Origin: Cyprinodon diabolis
Lineage: Eukaryota > Chordata > Actinopteri > Cyprinodontiformes > Cyprinodontidae
Length of the DNA: 64,000 bases
Assembly: GCA_030533445.1 (NCBI GenBank)
Contig: CM060076.1
Coordinates: 23,484,603-23,548,602, forward strand
Reading direction: 5' to 3'
This document shows positions 51,017 to 61,565 of this stretch, piece after piece (position 1 is the first letter of the stretch; each line of letters begins with the position of its first letter). Both the position numbers and the translations under genes were made by a program. The notes below the pieces were generated by a model. The model was not told where the DNA came from. It was given only the letters and a program-made list of their open reading frames with translations, and ran no database searches.

Positions 51017-51218
51017 AATATTCTAATTTTCTGATATGATGAATTTGAGATTTTCATTTGTTGTCATTTGTAATCATCAAAATTAAACAAAATAAACATC
51101 TGAAATATATGAGTTTGTATGTAATGTATGAATATAATATACAAGTTTCACTTTTTAAATGGAATTACTGAAATCAATCTACTTTTTCATGATATTCTAA
51201 TTTTATGACCAGCACCTG
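51017..51218. repeat. Terminal inverted repeat, copy 1 right (5' end)
   Basis: 202 bp, ending ATGACCAGCACCTG against the TA duplication; identical to both terminal repeats of copy 2 as read by eye. Confidence 0.95.
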
Positions 51219-51220
51219 TA

Positions 51221-54200
51221 GTAGTAATGTTGCGGGGTTTAAGTCCTGCAACAGTGGAGAAGAATGCTGACATTTTTACAGACATTTATGATCCCCTGCT
51301 TCTCTTTCTTGACATTTAAAAATGAAGCAATGAAAACTGCCTTGAAAGGGGTCAACCGGTGAATAAACACCAGTGATGCACACACCGCTGTGTCTTTTCT
51401 CTGGCTCTCCTCAGCAATATGAAGGACAGCCTTAGATAAATGAAAAGTAAGTGCCATGTTTGTGAAACAGGTCATGAAGGTGCCGCTGACCGCCATTAAA
51501 ACGATGAAGCTCCTACGTTTCACAGCTTCCCTCATAAGGTGGGTTTCTGTTGACTCAGAGTAATACAGCCTGGGTGACGGCGTAATTTATTAGCTGGCTG
51601 ACCTATCTGTCCATGAGTCGGTGTGATGGTGGCTAAACAAGCAGTGTGATCCGCCGGAGCTTGGAGAGAATTAGCAGCTTGCCAGATGGGCCTGTCAGCA
51701 GCCCCATGATCTATGGTGAGGACGTGGCTGCTGGGGGGATAGCTGCTTTGGCATCATTGGTTCAATATGACAGAGAATGTTTGAGGATCAATGATATTGT
51801 CTTTAAACAAAATGGTGCATTTATGATTAAATGTTGGTGCCTCACATGTTTCATATGAGATTTTAGAATTAGGCTGTATGTCAAAGTCTTTTCTAGTTAA
51901 AAAATTACATCCTTATTTTGATGGAGCTCCAACCATGTTGATTTATTTAAGCATAAATATTTCTTATAATCTATTAATTGATATTTTACAACATATTTTT
52001 CTAAATATGCCTTTTATGAAATATGAATTTAAAGGAAATGCCTCAGTGACTGTCCTTTGTCATAAATTATTGCAATTGAATATTCATGAAGGACATCCTG
52101 GGTCACAACTGTCACACTGAAAACATAGTTCTTCTCTTTCACTTCCAATATTTCTTCACCCTTTTCTATCCATCCATGTTTAGTCATGTTATCCCTACTG
52201 GGGTTGCAAGTGATGCTGGTGCTCCAGCTGTCAATGGGCGAGGGAAAAACCTTGGACAGGTCACCAGTCCATCACAGGGTTACATGGATACAAACAACCA
52301 TTCACACACACTCACACCTAAGGAGAATTTAGAGAATCCAGTTAACCTAACAGTCGTGTTTTTGGACTGTGGAAGGAAGCTGGAGTACCCGGAGTGGAAC
52401 CCACGCATGTTTAGGGAGAACAAGCAAACCCCATGCAGAAAGACTCCAAGCCTTAAATCCAAGCCAGAACCATCTTGCTGCAAGGCATCAGTGCTACCCA
52501 CTGCTCCGCTGTGCAGCTCCACTCCCTTTTCCACTATTTTTATTTTTGCATATCTGTCTTTCATCTTTTAGTTTTTTTACTTCCCCCCCAAATATACTAT
52601 TTCAGATCTGTATATTTCAGATTGTCAATGAATTTCAATATGAAACAAAGAGAATTTGAAAAACACTTAAAATACAGCTTGATACTATTTTGCTCATTTA
52701 AAGAAAAGCTGTATGCAAACAAAGTTGGGAGTTAATTAAAATGCACTCTATTCTAAACCAGAAATCAACTGTGATTCAAGGCTTCATTTCTGGTTATTTT
52801 CTATGAGCCAGCATGGAACTTCTTATATAAACCAAAGAAATCATTAAAAAAAGGATAACAACATGAAGTAGGCTAAAAGAATAAAAGAAAAAAATCTACA
52901 AAATCTAATAGGTTGAGATTTTCCTAAAGGATGATGAATGCTGACTGACATTGCTTTCAAAAGTTGAAACAGTAAACTTGTCTGGTTTGAACAGGGTAGC
53001 CCACAGCAATACTGCTCCTCCTATTAGATGCACACAGTCTTAGCAGATTACCTTCTACATGCCCTATAATTGCAAATTGTTTGTTTACACAACTAATTTA
53101 ATGCTGCTTATTTAAGATCTCATTAGGTCAGGGCCGCTGACCATGAGCAACTCATCCAAGAATCAATATATTTGATCAGAAATCCCTAATGATTGATCTT
53201 TATGCTATTACATAAAAAAGATTTTAAATAACTTCTGTGTTAGGGATATTTTTACTTGGCACTTTAAAAGTTTTCTAGATGTATTGTTAGGCTTTTTTGT
53301 AGCTCACCAGATTGACATATATATGAAACAAAGAAGTGTAAAACTTGCTCCTATTCCATTATGTGAAGCAGCTTTTTTGCTTGTTTTTTGCAACGTGTAC
53401 AGATGATGTTGTGCATGTCGTGTGTACATTGTCTGAAGCCCACAGGGTTGTTCTCTGCTTTTACTCTTGCAGACAAAATATCTCCTTTTATTCATTTCTA
53501 TTTTTGTCCAGATTCACGACCTGATGCGCCTTGGAGAACAAATGGACCTCTGGGAGAGAGTGGATAAAACAAAGTGCTCCAGCATCGGGCCATCTCACTG
53601 TCATGTTATATATGCCTTTCTGCTTTTAGCTTAGCCATAAGCTACGCGTGGCAAAACCACTCTGCTGTAAAAGATAAATGAAAATAGCAAGTGTGTCACT
53701 AAGGCTGAGAGCTGAAAACTAGCAATTATTACAAAATTAATTGTAAGAAAATGAGGACCCTGCAGAGGGAGGAGGAGGAAAGAGAGCAATTATTTGCAGT
53801 GAAGAGCTCAGCTGTGGGGCGACACAAACATGATCAGAATATGAACAAGCGCCCGACATCCAAAGAGAGAAAGAGAGATGAATCTATTTGATATAATGAT
53901 CTCTGTGGCATTCACACAAGAAAGCACAAATTACCTAGAACCCTGTCAGCAGCCCAAGAAATGTATCTTCTGCTGAACTCCCTGCACCTAGATCAGTTCA
54001 TCAAAGGCAATAGCTTCAACTCCTTCGCATGTCATTGCCTCCTTTAAATCACCTGATCTGAACAAACAGAACAGCACAGGATCTATATATGGAGCACAGG
54101 TAAGGACTGATAATGACCCACTGATATGGACCTCAATGCTGGAGCAAAGGATCATTTCAAACATAAACTCTTCTTTATTTTAACTAAATTTGGCATTTTT

Positions 54201-54699
54201 CCACATGGGGATTTTAAAGGTATGTGTTATGATATTAATACTTTAATTCCCAATCTTTTTATATCTTTTTATCAATAATATCAAAAAGTAAGAAAACAGG
54301 AAATAGCAAAAATACTTAAATGATAATGATGTTAATCAAAAGGGGAAACACATAAAGCTAGAGGCCTAATTTGGTTGTGTTTTTAGGAGGGGTGCCTTAG
54401 GGTTGCTTTTAGTAGAGTTTTCCCAATATATATATAATCAGATATTGAGATCAAAAATTGGTCAAAAAAGGAATATTTGAATACAGTATATTGAGCTGCA
54501 TCTAAAATCATGTTTGTACTGTTTTTACAAAATGTTCCAGTATAATAAAAAAAAAATTTTTTTCAGAAATCTCTATACTGATTCACAAATGTAGCTCCAG
54601 AATAGAAGATGTAGGTTTATCCCCTTTATTTGACTGTTTTTTTTTTTTTTACATGAATATAATCCCTATAGTGTTGATCTAACCAGTCATAATCTACAA
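51221..54699. other. Spacer between the two inverted Tc1 copies
   Basis: 3.5 kb with one SINE (52167-52519) and otherwise unnamed sequence. The stretches 51400-51760 and 53500-53960 are less AT-rich and look less repeat-like, so they could be conserved noncoding DNA, but nothing in the sequence proves it. No exon recognised. Confidence 0.5.
52167..52519 (-). repeat. SINE, full-length but diverged, minus orientation
   Basis: It begins on the + strand with TATCCATCCATG (the tail), then CACTCACACCTAAGGAGAATTT, then GGACTGTGGAAGGAAGC, and ends GCATCAGTGCTACCCACTGC (the tRNA-like head). Same family as 59545-59915, with box B decayed. The 161-codon ORF across it is a chance reading. Confidence 0.75.
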
Positions 54700-54701
54700 T
54701 A

Positions 54702-54903
54702 CAGGTGCTGGTCATAAAATTAGAATATCATGAAAAAGTAGATTGATTTCAGTAATTCCATTTAAAAAGTGAAACTTGTATATTATATTCATACATTACA
54801 TACAAACTCATATATTTCAGATGTTTATTTTGTTTAATTTTGATGATTACAAATGACAACAAATGAAAATCTCAAATTCATCATATCAGAAAATTAGAAT
54901 ATT
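54702..54903. repeat. Terminal inverted repeat, copy 2 left (5' end)
   Basis: 202 bp starting CAGGTGCTGGTCAT; contains outer and inner copies of the AAAATTAGAATAT direct repeat. Confidence 0.95.
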
Positions 54904-54984
54904 GTGAAAAGGTTCAAAATTGATGGCCCCTGGTGCCACACTCTAATCAGCTAATTAACTCAAACCACCTGCAAAAGCCTTTAA

Positions 54985-56025
54985 ATGGTCTTTCAGTCTA
55001 GTTCTATAGGCTACACAATCATGGGGAAGACTGCTGACTTGACAGTTGTCCAAAAGACGACCATCGACACCTTGCACAAGGAGGGCAAGACACAAAAGGT
55101 CATCGCTAAAGAGGCTGGCTGTTCACAGAGCTCAGTGTCCAAGCACATTAATAGAGAGGCGAAGGGAAGGAAAAGATGTGGTCGAAAAAAGTGTACAAGC
55201 AAGAGAGATAACCGCACCCTGGAGAGGATTGTGAAACAAAACCCATTCAAAAATGTGGGGGAGATTCACAAAGAGTGGACTGCAGCTGGAGTGAGTGCTT
55301 CAAGAACCACCACACACAGACGTATGAAAGACATGGGTTTCTGCTGTCGCATTCCTTGTGTCAAGCCACTCTTGAACCACAGACAGCGTCAGAAGCGTCT
55401 TGCCTGGGCTAAAGAGAAACAGGACTGGACTGCTGGTGAGTGGTCCAAAGTCATGTTCTCTGATGAAAGTAAATTTTGCATTTCCTTTGGAAATCAAGGT
55501 CCCAGAGTCTGGAGGAAAAGAAGAGAGGCACTTCATCCACGTTGCTTGAAGTCCAGTGTAAAGTTTCCACAGTCAGTGATGGTTTGGGGTGCCATGTCAT
55601 CTGCTGGTGTTGGTCCATTGTGTTTTCTGAGGTCCAGGGTCAACGCAGCCACATACCAGGAAGTTTTAGAGCACTTCATGCTTCCTGCAGCTGACCAACT
55701 TTTTGGAGATGCAGATTTCATTTTCCAACAGGACTTGGCACCTGCACACAGTGCCAAAGCTACCAGTACCTGGTTGAAGGACCATGGTATCCCTGTTCTT
55801 AATTGGCCAGCAAACTCTCCTGACCTTAACCCCATAGAAAATCTATGGGGTATTGTGAAGAAGAAGATGCAATACACCAGACCCAACAATTCAGAAGAGC
55901 TAAAAGCCACTATTAGAGCAACCTGGGCTATCATAACACCTGAGCAGTGCCACAGACTGATCGACTCCATGCCACGCCGCATTGCTGCAGTAATACAGGC
56001 CAAAGGAGGCCCAACTAAATACTGA
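54985..56025 (+). CDS. Tc1-like DD34E transposase, copy 2
   Basis: Intact 346-codon frame, identical to the copy 1 protein except Ala335 in place of Val. Paired-type DNA-binding helices occupy about residues 17-125, with the basic GRKR linker at 61-69. The DDE triad is at Asp160, Asp250 and Glu285. The downstream in-frame ATG at 55021 (MGKTADLT) is the more usual start for this family. No intron signals are needed. Ala335 is the probable ancestral state, because GCTGCAGTAATACAG is the sequence I recall for close relatives, but this is from memory. The open frame, conserved catalytic residues and intact ends make it a candidate autonomous element. Confidence 0.97.
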   Translation: MVFQSSSIGYTIMGKTADLTVVQKTTIDTLHKEGKTQKVIAKEAGCSQSSVSKHINREAKGRKRCGRKKCTSKRDNRTLERIVKQNPFKNVGEIHKEWTAAGVSASRTTTHRRMKDMGFCCRIPCVKPLLNHRQRQKRLAWAKEKQDWTAGEWSKVMFSDESKFCISFGNQGPRVWRKRREALHPRCLKSSVKFPQSVMVWGAMSSAGVGPLCFLRSRVNAATYQEVLEHFMLPAADQLFGDADFIFQQDLAPAHSAKATSTWLKDHGIPVLNWPANSPDLNPIENLWGIVKKKMQYTRPNNSEELKATIRATWAIITPEQCHRLIDSMPRRIAAVIQAKGGPTKY

Positions 56026-56111
56026 GTGCTGTACATGCTCATACTTTTCATGTTCATACTCTTCAGTTGGCCAACATTTCTATAAATCCTTTGTTTTTAT
56101 TGGTCTTCAGT

Positions 56112-56313
56112 AATATTCTAATTTTCTGATATGATGAATTTGAGATTTTCATTTGTTGTCATTTGTAATCATCAAAATTAAACAAAATAAACATCTGAAA
56201 TATATGAGTTTGTATGTAATGTATGAATATAATATACAAGTTTCACTTTTTAAATGGAATTACTGAAATCAATCTACTTTTTCATGATATTCTAATTTTA
56301 TGACCAGCACCTG
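56112..56313. repeat. Terminal inverted repeat, copy 2 right (3' end)
   Basis: 202 bp, reverse complement of 54702-54903, ending ATGACCAGCACCTG. Confidence 0.95.
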
Positions 56314-57744
56314 TATACGCATTTTCAGCAAATCCCAGATTAAAATACATGTTTACTAATCCAAAAAAAATGACCTGGATGACTGAGAATCTTCACCAGC
56401 ATGTTTGATGATTATTTTGCTGTGTGATGTGCTACCTTTAAGATAAGCTTTAACAGAATGTTTTAAAGGCATTAATCAATATGTTCATCTAAAACACCTT
56501 TTAAATTGTCTAAACATATTTGATTTGATTTTTTTTAAAAGACTCAAAAAGCTATATTTTTATCTCATATTAGGGAGCTTTAGAAAGCTATCTACCCAGA
56601 AATTTAAGCTTATTTGTATTGTAAGTAAAAAATTCTGGCTTAAGTACCTCAGAAAACTGTAACTATATCTTGATGGGTTCAATGTTTAAATGTGGCAGCT
56701 TTTTTTTTGCATAACTGTGGGAATTATAAAAGGCAGACATTATTTTAACAAATTTAATTTACAGTCAGTTGTGCATACAATCAGCAGATTAGGGCAATGA
56801 GGGCATTTTAATTTGGGTAAATATTAGTTACAATCAGCCCCTGTTAATTCTGAGTGGATCACTCAGCAAAAAGGGTTTAGGGTGGAGAATCTAATGCGCT
56901 TTTTGTGGGCTATTTTTGGATCAGTTTTGTCACGGTCGAGCCACATCCTAGCCTGGTTTGAGCACAGCCAGATTCTCCTCTTAGCAACTTGGATGGTTAT
57001 TTTAAAGCCCAAATAAACTGTTCATCAAATGTTCTTGTGACCTCACTGTGATTTCTTTCACAGTCATGGAAACACTTTCATAATCAGACCGTCTATTCAT
57101 CCACAGCAGTCATTTCGAAGGCGATATATCTCAGAATGGCTTCCTTAGTTCTGTTTGCTTTCCTTTATATGGTAATAAAATGTGACTTTTACACATTTAA
57201 TTTTATGACTAAACTTAATACAAAAAAAAGCTATTCATCTAATGCAGTCGAAGTAAAAGAAAAGTAGAAGCAGAAAAAAAACTGGAAGTGGCTAAGGATT
57301 TTCTATTGAATATAGTTTTAAATGCGTAATAGAACCAGGTCACTTTTGTAAAAATTGAATTTAAAAATCCCATTAAAACAATTACTGTTTCCCTTTCAGA
57401 AAGTAAACAATCTTATTTGACTTTTTTTATTATTTTGTATCCAATTATAGTTCGTGGCATAATACATCAGTGCTTGTACCTCTTATGTGTCAGCGTGTGT
57501 CTCTTTGCATCCCAGTCGTCCTCTGCAGATGGCCGCTCACACTGAGCCTAGTTCTGCTGCTCGCTGTTTAAAGGACGTTTTTCCTGTCCTCTGTCACTGC
57601 ATGTATGTTCGGTGTGAGGGATTGCTGCAGTGTGAAGGACATGATGCAAGCGAAAACAAGCAATGCAGCATCACTGCATGCTCATCCAAGAGGACAGAAT
57701 CCTGTAAAGTTATAAACTCAGTGCAGCCATTGATAGAGAACCTT

Positions 57745-57925
57745 AAACCAGGGGTGCTCAAGTCCAGTCCTCAAGAGCTACTCTTCTGCAACTTTTTGAT
57801 GCACCCCATTTTTAACACACCTGAATCAAATGAGTGGCTCGTTACCATGCCTCTGCTGAGCTAAATGAGGGGATTGAGTCTTTCGATTCAGGTGTGTTAG
57901 AGAAGAGATGCATCTAAAAGTTACA
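57745..57925. repeat. MITE-like repeat with CTCAAGTCCAGTCCTC end
   Basis: GGGGTGCTCAAGTCCAGTCC at the left, ACACACCTGAATCAAATGA and its inverse ATTCAGGTGTGTTAG inside, and GCATCTAAAAGTTACAGGAT at the right match a common short inverted repeat in fish genomes. The right end seems incomplete. Confidence 0.55.
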
Positions 57926-58020
57926 GGATGGTAGCAAAGAAAATATAAAAGACTGACCTTACATGCGAACTTAAGCAATAGCAGTACTTTACATGTATCG
58001 CCTAAAAAGCCATTTAAGAT

Positions 58021-58048
58021 TATACATATATATATATATGTATATATG
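58021..58048. repeat. (TA)n microsatellite
   Basis: TATACATATATATATATATG and TATATATG, an interrupted TA repeat. Confidence 0.9.
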
Positions 58049-59229
58049 CAATGTAAAATTATTAGAGGATTGTTTAATACATTTTGGACATATTGAGTTA
58101 GATTTCTATCTTAGGATTTTGAATAGAGTGCGGCTTTCTTGAGCTTAGTTTTCTATTTACAGGCTAATTTTAACCTCTTCCTTTTTAATGCTTTTAATTC
58201 CCTAATAATAAAAAATAATTTCTAAACTGTACGAACCAATAAGCAAAACAACAGTAGCTATGTAAATCTTCTAGAGCCACGATAGTTGAACGGTCCTCGA
58301 TACAAGTTCTGATTAAGCCCTTTAACACCAAACAGAATCTATTTAAAAAGTTTATTTATCTGCTTAAACGAATCTAAATCAAATTTCTCCTTCAGCGACA
58401 CTATAAATGATCATAATGCTGATGTAATAAGATTAAAGAAGCATATCTTGTTTACCATTATAAACTGCTTGGAAAGTAATCCTGATGCTGCCTAACAGGT
58501 AAAAAATCAGACCAAGAGCTGCCCTGGGTGCTGAAAGTAAACGTTGAATATGTTTTAACTTTTTTGTGGTTGCCCACAGCCACTTTACTCACAGTGTTTA
58601 TACTCTATGAAAGATGCCTCTGAATTGTGTGCAGTATTTGAGGATCCTGTGGCTTCAAGAGCCCTGCTCAGATGTTAAACAGAAAAGAGGAAACATTTAA
58701 TGATGCTTCACTTACATTTACATCCCGGCCATGCCTTTGTTTTCACTCTGGTAATAACAGCTCCAATTTATGTCCAGGCAAGACGTCACTAAATGAATTA
58801 CCTGTAGTTGCCTTTGAGGGTTTGTTTGGTACCAACTAGGTTTGATCTGAGTTTCCAGGGGCTATTGACTAAATATAGGATTAGATGCTTTTAACTCATC
58901 TTTGCCCCAGATTCTCCTTTTCAAGCTGTGTCTGACCTAATCAATGTCATGACCAATGTCGCTGAAGCCTGCTTGGCAACGAAGACCCCAGGGGCCTTGA
59001 TGCTGCTGTCCCAGCCTTAGCCTTACTACAAGGACAGAAAACAGAAACATAACAGTGCTGAAAAAAAGCACATTTCAAAAATGTGAACATTTAGCTCTTT
59101 CATATTTAAAGCCTCACATAGGGTTTAATATCTTTTTATCTGGAATTTCCTGCATATTCTTTTGTGCAAAATGGCTCAGGATGGACAGCATCTCTAAGTA
59201 TCAACGTTAAGACTTATTACTATATAGAC

Positions 59230-60126
59230 CAGGGGTCTGCAGCGTTTCATATCCGAAGAACCATTTTGCCCTTGGTCCTGGTAAGTAAAGTCATTTAGAG
59301 CCGCAAAATATTACATGAATTTTTAATAAACACAACATATTATTTTTGTTAAAAGTCTGCCATGGGAAACTATTGCCATTCTAAACGACCAACAGCTTAT
59401 TTGTATTTTTAGCTTTTAAAATAAGGAAAAACATGAAACCATTCATAAAGATGAAGCATAGATTTGGTTATATCGGGTGTGATTTGTTGTGAAGAGAAAA
59501 AGATAATAAATACATAATTCCCAAGATAATAAAAAACTTTAACTCCATCCATCTTCTGTCACGCTTACCCCGAGCAGGGTCGTGAGGGGTGCTGGTGCCT
59601 ATCTCCAGCTGTCTATAGGCAAGGGGCATGGTACACCCTGGACATGTTGCCAGCCCATCGCAGGGCAACTCAGAGACAAACAGGACAAACAACCATTCAC
59701 ACACACATTCACACCTAAGGAGAATTTAAACAAGGCAATTAACCTAACAGTCATGGTTTTGGACTACGGGAGGAAGCCGGAGTACCCGGAGAGAACCCGC
59801 GTATGCTCGGGGAGAACATGCAAACTCGTTGCAGAAAAATCATGGACCCGGAATCGAACCCGGAACGTTCTTGCTGCAAGGCAGGAGTGCTACCCACTGC
59901 GCAAGTGAGCAGCCCAAACTTTAATTCTTTTAACGTTAATCTTTTCATGTCATTCTATTGTGAAAATTGAAATCAGTTATTTTTTATATAAACACTAAAG
60001 CATCTAAGACTGGCATTTGATGTTTTAGTATATTAGTTAGTGCTTTGTATCATTTTAGTTACTATAACTAGCAATAGTAGAGGGTCCAGAGAACCATATG
60101 CAGCTCTGGAGCAGGTTGCAGTCTTT
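59230..60126. mobile_element. Nonautonomous hAT-like element, split by a SINE
   Basis: The left end CAGGGGTCTGCAGCG and the right end GCAGGTTGCAGTCTTT are imperfect inverted repeats. Internal AGAACCATTTTGCCCTTGGTCC, GAGCCGCAAAATA and CCATATGCAGCTCTGGAG match a widespread fish element that I associate with the hAT group. The sequence resumes directly after the SINE at 59545-59915. Ends are approximate and no transposase remains. Confidence 0.55.
59545..59915 (-). repeat. tRNA-derived SINE, minus orientation, nested
   Basis: Read on the minus strand it starts with a tRNA-like head: box A TGCGCAGTGGG (complement of 59893-59903) and a perfect box B GGTTCGATTCC (complement of 59850-59860), spaced as pol III requires. 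A body with AATTCTCCTTAGGTGTG follows, then a GGATGGA-type tail. It is the best preserved of three copies of this family here (others at 44.7 and 52.2 kb). All three lie in the same orientation. It interrupts the hAT-like element at 59230-60126. Confidence 0.85.
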
Positions 60127-60554
60127 CAAGGACCCTAATGCAGAGATGGAAGCTGAAGGTGGTTTCTTGCAGATTTAATATCAAAAGTTGGCATCTGAAG
60201 CAAAACCCAAAAATAACAAAATAGAGAAAACCAGAAGAGGAAAGGGAAAAGATACATGAAAGCAGACAGAGGGCAAACAAGAAATACGAATACATCTGGT
60301 GAACACCAAAAAATTAGATTTAAAACAATACAACTAGAAAACACAGAAAAACATAAGTCAAAGCGAAACTGAAAACTCAAGAAGAAAACAAAAAATAGAG
60401 CCAAAAAGTGCAGTATCGTGACAGCAGACCCCTTTGACCTAAGCTCTGATTTAAACCAGGTTGAGTTTTGTTGCAGCAGTAATACATCTATTAGAACTCT
60501 GACTGTATTGTTAGGGTTGTCTCTATGGAAGTCGAACCTCCACCTCAGATGGTT

Positions 60555-60690
60555 TATGTCACAATGTTTGTGTCAAAAGGTTCTCCCATTTCAGCTCTCG
60601 ATCTCTGCAGAATCTCCAGAGTTACTATGGGCAACTCTGTTGCTTCTCAAGAAGCTTAGCACTGTTTCTCTTATGCCATTTATATTTCCA
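60555..60690 (-). pseudogene. Fragment of a Tc1-like transposase gene
   Basis: The minus strand contains AGAAGCAACAGAGTTGCCCA, TAGTAACTCTGGAG, TTCTGCAGAGATCGAGAGCT and GAAATGGGAGAACC. In common fish Tc1 elements this block encodes the region between the DNA-binding and catalytic domains (…PMVTLEELQRS…MGES…). Only this block is recognisable. It has no open frame and no terminal repeats. The 95-codon + strand ORF through it is a shadow. Confidence 0.55.
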
Positions 60691-60954
60691 AAACTTCCTC
60701 CCTGACATGTCGGCAAGTTTCAAGAGATGCAAAGACTTTTCCTAAGGCTCTATATACAAATCTGCAAACCAAAAAGGATCTTTGATTAGGAATCCTCACT
60801 ATAAAATGATCAAGAATTTTAGAGTTACAGTCCTCTAACATTCACACACAACATGCAGCAAGCTATTTCAGTAGCCCTACTGATGCCTGAATACAACCAC
60901 AGCATTCTGATCAGAAAAATCATTTAGGTAGAACCTGTCTGACAAAAAAAAAAA

Positions 60955-61157
60955 AAAGCCATCAGAAAGCAACACATTATTCCTTGATGTGAAGAAATTC
61001 AAAAATGAACAACAAACAAAGCCGTTAACATTAACCAGTTTGGAAAATGTTAGAAGTTATTACTACAGCTTTAAAAGTCCAACAACTGCAATGACAATTA
61101 TCCACAAATGGAGAAAACGCGGCAAAGTGGTAAACCTTCCCTGGGGTGGTTGAATAA
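60955..61157 (+). pseudogene. Fragment of another Tc1-like transposase gene
   Basis: The + strand has GAAGAAATTCAAAAATGAAC, TTAACCAGTTTGGAAAATG, ATTATCCACAAATGGAGAAA and GTGGTAAACCTTCCC. These correspond to the N-terminal helix-turn-helix of a Tc1-family transposase (…IIHKWRK…VVNLP…). The frame is broken, the downstream catalytic region is missing and no terminal repeats are identifiable. It lies only 265 bases from the oppositely oriented fragment at 60555-60690. Confidence 0.6.
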
Positions 61158-61359
61158 ACCTAATTATTTCAAAGGCATACCTCCGCGTTGGTCCATGTTT
61201 ATTATTGAGATACCTACAGTTCGTTCAGGCAGCTTTTTGCTTTTTTAATATTGCACCTTTTTTAATATGTTACCTTCGTTTGATTTCATTTCTGATGACT
61301 GGAAACACGTCTACTCCGCAAAAGAATTACAATTTCAGTCAAAGTCAAAAGAGTAAAGA

Positions 61360-61565
61360 TTTTTTAAAATAAGTGTGTTTGCCCTTATCTGCTAATGGAA
61401 GTACTAATTGTGCCATTGAAATTAGATAATTAGACATTATGTACTTGAAATAAAGCAATGCTGTTTTATTTTTTTCTTATTTTAAATCCAAACTGTCTAA
61501 TCCTAATGGCAAAGTATCACCTAATTTCAGAAAAATTTACTTAGACTTCTTTTTTTTCCCAGTGT
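61360..61565. repeat. AT-rich repeat, relative of 63462-63700
   Basis: AATAAGTG near the left, CCATTGAAATTAGATAATTAG, TACTTGAAATAAAG and TAATGGCAAAGTATCACC recall the motif set of the repeat at 63462-63700 and of a common fish nonautonomous transposon. Divergence is high and boundaries approximate. Confidence 0.4.

Larger units (their letters stand above)
49607..51218 (-). mobile_element. Full-length Tc1-like transposon, copy 1
   Basis: A 1612-bp element flanked by TA on both sides (49605-49606 and 51219-51220). It starts CAGGTGCTGGTCATAAAATT and ends with the inverse. The terminal inverted repeats are 202 bp (49607-49808 and 51017-51218) with one mismatch (G at 49652). Each contains two copies of AAAATTAGAATAT (left: 49621-49633 and 49795-49807), the IR/DR arrangement used for transposase binding in Sleeping Beauty-like elements. 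The transposase gene runs on the minus strand. Compared with copy 2 I see three base differences (49652, 49859 and 49932) over terminal repeats, untranslated parts and all readings of the coding region. This copy is therefore apparently intact and recently inserted. Confidence 0.97.
54702..56313 (+). mobile_element. Full-length Tc1-like transposon, copy 2
   Basis: A 1612-bp element flanked by TA (54700-54701 and 56314-56315), the same length and structure as copy 1 but in the opposite orientation. The terminal repeats (54702-54903 and 56112-56313) show no mismatch to each other that I could find. The leader between the left repeat and the start codon contains a TTTAAATGG-type AT-rich stretch, and the gene stops about 85 bases before the right repeat. 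Near-identity of the two copies and of the ends within each copy indicates very recent transposition. Confidence 0.97.
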
